The translations under genes were made by a program, and so were the position numbers. Under the pieces are notes generated by a model. That model did no database searches and had not been told where the DNA came from. It saw nothing but the letters and a program-made list of their open reading frames with translations. A DNA stretch of 19,862 nucleotides from the NCBI GenBank assembly GCA_050740975.1, contig JBOIEE010000193.1, forward strand, positions 1-19,862. Direction: 5' to 3'. Position 1 is the first letter of the stretch. Every line of letters starts with the position of its first letter. The stretch comes from JBOHHR01 sp050740975. Its GTDB lineage: Bacteria > Pseudomonadota > Gammaproteobacteria > JBOHHR01. Shown here piece after piece: positions 14,301 to 19,862 of this stretch.

Positions 14301-15411
14301 GCTACGTGATCTCGGCATCGGTTTTGCGGATAGGCTTATCCTGAGCGACATCGGGCTTGCCTTAAGAAAAGGGCAGATCGGATGCCTGCTCGGGCCGAGC
14401 GCTTCGGGGAAGACAACCCTGTTGCGCACCATCGTCGGGTTCCAAGCCCCTGTGCTCGGCCAAATCCTAATTCATGGACGAGTCGTCAGTCGTCCTGATT
14501 GGTGCTTAGCACCCGAACGGCGCCAGGCGGGAATGGTGTTTCAGGATTTTGCCCTTTTTCCCAATCTGACGGTGGAGGACAACATCGCTTTCGGTTTGCG
14601 AAGGGAGCAGGGCATCGGCAAGCGGGTGCTAGAACTGCTGAAACTGGTCGGTCTCGCCGAGGTCGCCAGCGTATATCCGCACCAGCTCTCCGGCGGCCAG
14701 CAGCAGCGCGTTGCCTTAGCCAGGGCCATTGCACCACGTCCGGAAATACTGCTTCTGGATGAGCCCTTCTCTAGCATCGACCCCGAATTCAGGGAGCAAC
14801 TCGCGCGGGAGGTGCAGAATATTCTGCGCCAGGAGGACATCACCGCCATTTTTGTTACCCACAATCAATACGAGGCTTTTTTGCTGGCCGACGAGATCGG
14901 CGTCATCGGCGAGGGCAGATTGCAGCAATGGGACAGTGCGTACAACCTCTACCATCGTCCAACTAACCGCTTTGTCGCCAACTTTATTGGCCGGGGCGTA
15001 TTCTTGCCCGGGCGTGTAGTCGAAGAACACAGCATTGAGACCGCGCTCGGCGTGGTCCGAGGCCACATCCCGTATGAGTGCAAAGACGGTTGCCCGGTTG
15101 ACCTGTTGGTGCGACCGGATGATGTGGTAACAGCCCCCGATGGGGGGACGAAAGCGCGCGTGGTCGACAAGGTTTTCCAGGGGCCTACGTTTCAATACAC
15201 CTTGCTACTTGAAGATGGCACGAAACTATTGTGTATTACTCCGAGTCACCTCGATTACCAAATTAATGAACGCATAAGTGTCCGGCTAGACGCAAAGCAT
15301 CTCATCGTGTTTCCAAAGGAAACGCCGTGCGCCACCGTGTTAAACCCTCATCTCGCGGTGCACGATATGCATTGTGCTGACCTTGCTCCTGCTAGCCACG
15401 TTTCGGGCTAA
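14284..15411 (+). CDS. fbpC: Ferric iron ABC transporter ATP-binding protein
   Basis: Cytoplasmic ATPase of the FbpABC importer, 375 residues, related to the CUT1/FbpC branch. The motifs are in order: Walker A GPSASGKT (37-44, with alanine in place of the common glycine), Q-loop at Q87, signature LSGGQQQ (135-141), Walker B ILLLDEP (155-161) and switch histidine H193. The C-terminal part (from about residue 240) is a regulatory TOBE-like domain (LLVRPDDVV to HLIVFP), as in other iron and putrescine transporters. The last 20 or so residues (AVHDMHCADLAPASHVSG) look like an unconserved tail. It overlaps fbpB by 17 bases and is the last gene of the operon. Confidence 0.95.
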   Translation: MTPQLELRDLGIGFADRLILSDIGLALRKGQIGCLLGPSASGKTTLLRTIVGFQAPVLGQILIHGRVVSRPDWCLAPERRQAGMVFQDFALFPNLTVEDNIAFGLRREQGIGKRVLELLKLVGLAEVASVYPHQLSGGQQQRVALARAIAPRPEILLLDEPFSSIDPEFREQLAREVQNILRQEDITAIFVTHNQYEAFLLADEIGVIGEGRLQQWDSAYNLYHRPTNRFVANFIGRGVFLPGRVVEEHSIETALGVVRGHIPYECKDGCPVDLLVRPDDVVTAPDGGTKARVVDKVFQGPTFQYTLLLEDGTKLLCITPSHLDYQINERISVRLDAKHLIVFPKETPCATVLNPHLAVHDMHCADLAPASHVSG

Positions 15412-15419
15412 CCTTATAA

Positions 15420-15446
15420 GGGCACTTCGATTAATTCGCTGTGCCC
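15420..15446 (+). terminator. Possible terminator hairpin after fbpC
   Basis: GGGCAC, a 15-base loop and GTGCCC form a perfect six-pair stem starting eight bases after the fbpC stop. The loop is long and no T-run follows, so it is at best a weak intrinsic terminator. Confidence 0.3.
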
Positions 15447-15666
15447 CCCTCACAGGGAGAGGGCATCGGCTAATCACCTTAAAGCGATCGACCATGGAGC
15501 AAGGCAAAACCACGCTTTTTGCTTTGCGGTTCGATAATTACAGAGAAACGTTTAGCGAAGCGCCCATAAGTAAATAAAGCACCGTTGCGGGGGACAACGT
15601 CACGAGCGAGGCAATTACCAAGTTCAATCGGTATACTATCCCGAGGCTTAAAGGAAGGGAGGAGAC

Positions 15667-16320
15667 ATGCGATCCATACTCGTGGTGAATTCAAAAGGGG
15701 GTTGTGGCAAGAGTACGTTAGCGGTGAATCTCGCGGGGTATTTCGCCGTTAAGGGCAAGAACGTCACGATCGCGGATTTCGACCCACAAAGCTCGAGCCT
15801 GGACTGGTTGCAGGTGCGGCCGGCGGATCGAGCGCCTATTCAAGGGATTGCCGCTTGGCAGGGTAACGCTAAGCCACCCAAGGAGACCGAGTATTTGATC
15901 ATGGACGCGCCGGCGGGGATCCATGGAAAGGACTTAGCCGATCTGGTGCGGCGCGCCGACGCGATCCTTGTTCCCATGTTACCATCGCCATTTGACATCC
16001 GGGCGGCACAGCGTTTTATAAGCATAATCGAGGACTTAAAGAAGGTGCACGATAACGAGGTAAAGCTCGCCACCGTAGCTAACCGGGTGCGGGAAAATAC
16101 CTTGGTGGCTGTAGCTCTGGAAGAGTATCTGCACTCCTTGCGCCTGCCCAACGGGAAGAGATTTCCCTTCCTTTCCGTATTGAGAGGAAGCCAGAACTAC
16201 ATCCGAAGCGCGGAGAAGGGACTTTCGATTTTTGAGTTTTCTCCCTATGCGACCGAGCCTGATCGAGAGCAATGGGCTCCACTGCTACGCTGGGTACAGA
16301 ACACGCGCGGCCACTCGTGA
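15667..16320 (+). CDS. ParA/MinD-family ATPase, orphan
   Basis: Deviant Walker A ATPase of 217 residues. It has KGGCGKST at 10-17 with the signature lysine, Walker A' DFDPQ at about 39-41 (SSSLDWL follows), and Walker B LIMDAPAG at about 77-84. Proteins of this short type position cargo such as plasmids, chromosomes, carboxysomes or protein clusters by ATP-driven dimer cycling on the nucleoid. There is no helix-turn-helix N-terminus and no parB-like partner next to it, so it is not a plasmid partition system as far as can be seen. A strong GGGAGGAG site precedes the ATG. A TATACT element at 15632-15637 could be its -10. Its stop overlaps a GTG in the frame of the next gene, so the two are probably coupled. 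The cargo is unknown. Confidence 0.88.
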   Translation: MRSILVVNSKGGCGKSTLAVNLAGYFAVKGKNVTIADFDPQSSSLDWLQVRPADRAPIQGIAAWQGNAKPPKETEYLIMDAPAGIHGKDLADLVRRADAILVPMLPSPFDIRAAQRFISIIEDLKKVHDNEVKLATVANRVRENTLVAVALEEYLHSLRLPNGKRFPFLSVLRGSQNYIRSAEKGLSIFEFSPYATEPDREQWAPLLRWVQNTRGHS

Positions 16321-17063
16321 TCCAAGCAAAGTGTTTGTCCCAAGAACCAGCGGCTGAGACACGTGAGTGCCGCGTCATCGCCATGAAGCGGCTGAACCAC
16401 CATGTCTTAGAGCTACGGCTTAAGCCGGGGCAACGCTTACACTATTGTCCGGGACAATACATCGAGGTGCTGATGGCGGATGGGCGGCTTCGCCCATTTT
16501 CCATAGCCAACGCGCCGCACGTCAGCGAAGTGCTGGAACTGCACGTCAGGTTTTACCCCAACGGCCTCTTCTCTCGGTTTGCGTTTACGGATCTGCGCGA
16601 GGGCGAGGTACTTCGGATCCGGGGTCCGTATGGCCAGGTACGACTGCGAGAAGAGACCGACAGGCCGGCGATTTTTATCGCGGGCGGAACCGGGTTCGCT
16701 CCTATTAAGAGCCTGATCGAGCAGGCATTAAGGCGTGGCACTGAACAGCCCCTGTACTTATATTGGGGCGCACGGGCGTCGCAAGATCTGTATATGGATG
16801 AGCTTCCTAAAGCGTGGTCGGGCACCTACCCCTGGTTACGCTACGTGCCCGTGCTCTCCAACCCCGCAACGAGCGACCACTGGCGCGGAAGAACGGGCTT
16901 AGTACACGAGGCTGTGTTACAAGACTTCTCCCAGGTTTCGTCTTACCAGGTTTACACCGCGGGCCCGCCGCTCATGGTGCAGGCGGTTCAGGAGAGCTTG
17001 TTGGCGCGGGGGCTGAAAAAAGGGTGCTTTTTTTCTGAAACCTTCGAGCCGGCGAGCGAATGA
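16317..17063 (+). CDS. FAD-dependent NAD(P)H oxidoreductase (ferredoxin reductase-like, Fre family)
   Basis: Ferredoxin-NADP reductase-type flavoprotein. It has an FAD-binding barrel with PGQYIEV and RPFSIANAP, then a nucleotide-binding domain with AGGTGFAPIKSL and, near the end, YTAGPPLMVQ. It ends in an aromatic-containing tail (CFFSETFEP). It is most like the reductase part of CDP-6-deoxyglucoseen-reductase/phenol-hydroxylase-type proteins, which normally carry a plant-type 2Fe-2S domain in front. Here that domain is missing: the frame begins inside the linker (about LVIQAKCLSQEP). The frame is open from an ATG at 16272 (263 aa). I chose the GTG at 16317 (248 aa) because it overlaps the parA stop in the classic GTGA arrangement. 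Neither start has a strong ribosome binding site. The electron acceptor is unknown; free flavin or a separate protein is possible. Confidence 0.82.
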   Translation: MIQAKCLSQEPAAETRECRVIAMKRLNHHVLELRLKPGQRLHYCPGQYIEVLMADGRLRPFSIANAPHVSEVLELHVRFYPNGLFSRFAFTDLREGEVLRIRGPYGQVRLREETDRPAIFIAGGTGFAPIKSLIEQALRRGTEQPLYLYWGARASQDLYMDELPKAWSGTYPWLRYVPVLSNPATSDHWRGRTGLVHEAVLQDFSQVSSYQVYTAGPPLMVQAVQESLLARGLKKGCFFSETFEPASE

Positions 17064-17086
17064 CCTGCCCATAAACAGGGTGGCGA

Positions 17087-17881
17087 TTAGCCAAGCTGCT
17101 CTTTGCGCCAGGCAATCAGCGCCTCCACCACCGTGTTGGCGCTGGGTTCCTGGATCTGTAACGGCGACTCCTTGAACCCAAGACACCGGGTAAGTACCAC
17201 CATGCGTGCCCCGACTACCAGCAAGCGCGTGGCAAACAAGCGTTCGCCTTCCCGCGCGGCTAAGATCTTTACCAAGGCGCGTAGCCCATCAGCGCTGGTA
17301 ACCAGAATAATGTCCAATCGGCCTTGCTCCCAATGGCTGGACACGATCGCGGGGTCAGAAGGCGCCAGCGCGCGACGATAGACCTCGGCATATTCCACCT
17401 GGGCGCCGCGTTTCATCAAGGTCTCGGCCAACAGCTCGCGCCCACCCTCGCCCCTAAAGATTAGGATCCGCCGCCCGGATACAGGGATCTCTTGAAGCTC
17501 AGGTAAGGAAAGCAACCCTTCGCTGCTGGGATCATGCGCGGGATACCGCACTTGGAGGACGCCCAACGCCTGCAATGCGCCGGCAGTTCCCCGCCCGACA
17601 GCAAAAACGGGCTTGCTGCTCGGGTCAAATCCTAGGGCACGGATCAGTTTGACCCCGAAGCGCGCCGCGTTCTCGCTCACGAACACGCTCAAATCGAACT
17701 CGTCAAGGCGTTTGACGGCCGACTCTGCCTGTTCTCCCTGAGTACAGTCTTCGATGCTCAAGACCGGCCACCGGATCGCGTTACCACCCGCGGCTTCGAT
17801 AGCTTGACACACGCTTTCGGCCTGGTGTGCCGGGCGGGTGACCAGAACCCATAGATCGCGTAGCGCTTGTTGATCCGGCAT
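17087..17881 (-). CDS. hemD: Uroporphyrinogen-III synthase
   Basis: Cyclises hydroxymethylbilane to uroporphyrinogen III in the cytoplasm, the branch step to haem, sirohaem and cobalamin. The protein shows the two-lobed HemD pattern: LWVLVTRPAHQAESVCQAIE, then DLSVFVSENAARFG, AVGRGTAGAL, RILIFRGEGGRELLAETL and VEYAEVYRR, ending in ANTVVEALIAW. I chose the ATG at 17881 (264 aa), the usual length. The frame is open to a TTG at 17965, but the extra residues do not look like HemD. There is no clear ribosome binding site, so the start is moderately certain. Its usual partner hemC is not next to it, so the gene has been separated from the common hemC-hemD order. It converges on the reductase gene with 23 bases between. 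Confidence 0.92.
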   Translation of the reverse strand: MPDQQALRDLWVLVTRPAHQAESVCQAIEAAGGNAIRWPVLSIEDCTQGEQAESAVKRLDEFDLSVFVSENAARFGVKLIRALGFDPSSKPVFAVGRGTAGALQALGVLQVRYPAHDPSSEGLLSLPELQEIPVSGRRILIFRGEGGRELLAETLMKRGAQVEYAEVYRRALAPSDPAIVSSHWEQGRLDIILVTSADGLRALVKILAAREGERLFATRLLVVGARMVVLTRCLGFKESPLQIQEPSANTVVEALIAWRKEQLG

Positions 17882-18031
17882 GGTATGCAGGTGGTTTTTG
17901 GGTATTTCGGGTTGTCGCAAACCCGCTTCAATACGCAGCTTGAGGTAAGAAAACGAGGGATTCAAGAGCTGGCCGCATAGCGTTACCCAACCATGACTCC
18001 CTCTTCGCGTGGCTTAAGGCAGGCAGTTCGA

Positions 18032-18051
18032 GAGGTTCCTCCGGTAACCTC
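18032..18051 (-). terminator. Possible terminator hairpin after the helicase gene
   Basis: GAGGTT-N8-AACCTC forms a perfect six-pair stem about 20 bases past the helicase stop. No T-run follows on the minus strand, so confidence is low. Confidence 0.3.
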
Positions 18052-18071
18052 CGCTGTCTGAGAATCCGGCG

Positions 18072-19862
18072 TCACGTGATTTGTGCGTGCCCAGTTAAGG
18101 GGACCTTCGCGACCCGGGCGAGCTCCAGGTATCGACAAAGCGCATTTGCGAGCTGCATTTGGCGGGGAGTCTTGCATTCGGGCTCGAAAAGGCGAGGACT
18201 GGCAACAAGCATGCAGGCGCACCGCGCACGAGACGTGGCTACATTAAGCCTATTGAGACTGTACAAGAACTCCATACCACGGGGCGCGTCCTCAGGCGCT
18301 GAGGTCGCCATCGAGTAGATGACAACAGGCGCTTCCTGCCCTTGAAACTTATCCACCGTACCGACTCGAACTTTTCGGAGCGTGAGCCGCTCTTCGAGTA
18401 AGGCCACCTGTGCGTTGTAGGGCGCCACAACCAAAATGTCGTCGGGCAACATCGCATGGGCAACACCGTCACCATCAATCCATTCGGTGCCAAGGCGCAG
18501 CAGCGAAGAGGCGATGCGGTCGATGACACCGACTTCTTCGATGGATGAGTTTTGGTTTCCTTCGTGTGGGACGGTGACCACCCAGAGTCCGGCGCCATCG
18601 AACACGACAGTTCCCCTTAGAACCTGTCTTTCGAGTCCCGCCCGAGATCTGAGCCTTCCGTCGTAGAACAGCTCCGAGGTGAATGCGCAGATAGTCGGTG
18701 CCAGCCGCCAGGTTTCTGGCAAGAAGATCCCGCGATCAGCCGGTACCGTCTTGTGCTCACCCAGGATGTGCTCCAGCACGGACACATTGGTGCCTTCCGG
18801 ATGGCTGCCTTGTTGGGGTTGCTCTAGCTGCTGGGGGTCACCAAGAAGAACGACACTTCGCGCGGCGTGTGACACAGCGAGGACGTTCGCGAGCGATATT
18901 TGCCCCGCCTCGTCTACAAAGAGCACATCCACAGCTCCTCGGAACTTCGGGCGCGCCCAGAGCCATGCGGTACCGCCAACGACCTGGACTTGCCCGCTAC
19001 GAAGCCGATCCAGAACTGCAGCGTTATCGGTCAGTTCCTCGATGTCGGTTGGCTCCTCGCTCTTAGCGCCGACCTTTTGCGCGCAGTGGATCTGGAACCC
19101 GGCTTCTTTCGCCGCGGCCACCACATCGCCAAGGAGCTTGCGGATGACCTTATGGCTGACCGCGGTCACGCCGACACGCATGCCACGACGAACGAGCTCG
19201 CAAATCATGCGCGCCCCAGCGAACGTTTTGCCCGCGCCCGGAGGGCCTTGGATAGCCAGAAAAGAGTCGGAGAGCTCTGGTGCCACTCGAACCGCAAACT
19301 CCAATGCAGTTTCGTGTGCATAGGCCGCAAACGCGCTCCCGCTGCGCAGGCGCGGCGGTCTCCGCATCAAGAGTTCCCGTACGGCGCGGTATTCTGCGCC
19401 GTCAGCGATCCCGTATGCCACGACGTCCTCGGCGATGCGGACCAGCGCGTTCGCTAATACCTTCGTATCGATAACCGAATGCGCGAACACCGCGGATGGA
19501 TGCATGTCCGCCTGGGCGCCACGCTTCTTGACATCCAACGTCCGCGCAACGCGATCGTTCCCCTCGACTTTTCCGAAAGGTATGCCATCTGGGAGGTTGA
19601 GTTCATCTCCCGCGCGGATCTCTGTCTCTTGAAATGGGTAGGTGTATCGATCAACCGGGCTACGATTCGAGTCACCCATGCGGCCCACGAATTTGAGGCC
19701 CGCTATCGCGGCTCGCTCTTCGAGCAGATCCGTGGCGGACAGATCTCGAAGGCGGAAATACTCCCACCACGGCGCTTTGGCCTCGCGACGATGCCAGTCA
19801 AGCAGGTGCGCGAGCAGCCACCGGGCCTGCTGCTCCGCACTGCGCTCGTCGCGTTCGGGTGG
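18072..19862 (-). CDS. TM0106-type RecB-like nuclease/SF1 helicase (partial, C-terminal 596 residues)
   Basis: The reading frame is open to the right window edge, so the N-terminus is missing. The ATG at 19688 is internal: the 58 codons before it (RWLLAHLLDWHRREAKAPWW, then EYFRLRDLS) are typical of the region linking the RecB-like nuclease to the helicase in TM0106-family proteins. The visible part is an SF1 (Upf1-like) helicase. Walker A GPPGAGKT lies at about 206-213 of the visible protein. It is followed by motif II VDEAGQ, motif III GDPQQLEQ, and later VGTVDKFQGQEAP and LNVATSRAR (motifs V and VI). All catalytic motifs are present, so this half looks functional. The nuclease domain, which would decide between nucleic-acid processing and helicase alone, lies outside the window. 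Confidence 0.9.
   Translation of the reverse strand, partial: PPERDERSAEQQARWLLAHLLDWHRREAKAPWWEYFRLRDLSATDLLEERAAIAGLKFVGRMGDSNRSPVDRYTYPFQETEIRAGDELNLPDGIPFGKVEGNDRVARTLDVKKRGAQADMHPSAVFAHSVIDTKVLANALVRIAEDVVAYGIADGAEYRAVRELLMRRPPRLRSGSAFAAYAHETALEFAVRVAPELSDSFLAIQGPPGAGKTFAGARMICELVRRGMRVGVTAVSHKVIRKLLGDVVAAAKEAGFQIHCAQKVGAKSEEPTDIEELTDNAAVLDRLRSGQVQVVGGTAWLWARPKFRGAVDVLFVDEAGQISLANVLAVSHAARSVVLLGDPQQLEQPQQGSHPEGTNVSVLEHILGEHKTVPADRGIFLPETWRLAPTICAFTSELFYDGRLRSRAGLERQVLRGTVVFDGAGLWVVTVPHEGNQNSSIEEVGVIDRIASSLLRLGTEWIDGDGVAHAMLPDDILVVAPYNAQVALLEERLTLRKVRVGTVDKFQGQEAPVVIYSMATSAPEDAPRGMEFLYSLNRLNVATSRARCACMLVASPRLFEPECKTPRQMQLANALCRYLELARVAKVPLTGHAQIT

Noticed and set aside
15374..15577. ORF of 67 aa overlapping the fbpC end
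   Set aside because: No ribosome binding site at its first ATG or at the inner ATG near 15494, and no family resemblance; likely chance.
15667..16320. Plasmid or chromosome partition locus
   Set aside because: No parB homologue or parS-like repeats are visible next to the ParA gene.

Overview
The window looks like the chromosome of a free-living Gram-negative proteobacterium, most probably a gammaproteobacterium. It carries an outer-membrane porin, Tat and Sec signal peptides, Cu/Zn superoxide dismutase and FbpABC-type iron uptake. The ATP sulfurylase is of the Sat type typical of sulfur-oxidising bacteria, so a chemolithotrophic sulfur oxidiser is a reasonable guess. No rRNA or other lineage marker is present, so this is inference.

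Layout. (1) Positions 1-4623, minus strand: a nitrate-uptake operon in the order porin, nrtA (Tat-exported binding protein), an 800-base spacer with two possible small ORFs and a pentanucleotide repeat, nrtB (permease) and the start of the ATPase gene, cut by the window edge. Upstream of the porin lie a near-consensus sigma-54 promoter and two NtrC-like inverted repeats, so the operon is probably nitrogen-regulated. (2) Positions 5084-6881, minus strand: a zinc metalloprotease lipoprotein with a PPC domain, broken by two compensating frameshifts, and a small secreted protein of unknown function. Divergent from these is sodC (7032-7547, plus). (3) Positions 7619-9167, minus strand: sat and a HIT hydrolase in a tight pair. 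(4) Positions 9186-9646: a graveyard holding a fragment of a group II intron-type reverse transcriptase (plus) and a fragment resembling a PLD-type helicase (minus). (5) Positions 9638-11541, minus strand: NADP-isocitrate dehydrogenase fused to a C-terminal CBS pair, preceded by a 36-codon ORF with a strong ribosome binding site. (6) Positions 11579-15411, plus strand: the complete ferric-iron ABC transporter fbpABC. (7) Positions 15667-17063, plus strand: an orphan ParA-type ATPase overlapping a flavoprotein NAD(P)H reductase that lacks its usual ferredoxin domain. (8) Positions 17087-19862, minus strand: hemD and the C-terminal part of a TM0106-type nuclease/helicase that runs off the window.

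How the genes work together: nitrate uptake under probable NtrC control, sulfur metabolism through adenylyl sulfate, an isocitrate dehydrogenase with a predicted nucleotide-sensing domain, iron uptake and a haem-pathway enzyme make this an ordinary metabolic region. No defence island, CRISPR array or intact mobile element was seen. The observations most worth following are the ICD-CBS fusion with its possible leader ORF, the sigma-54/NtrC control region, the Sat-HIT pair and the ParA-reductase pair. None can be called a new system from sequence alone.
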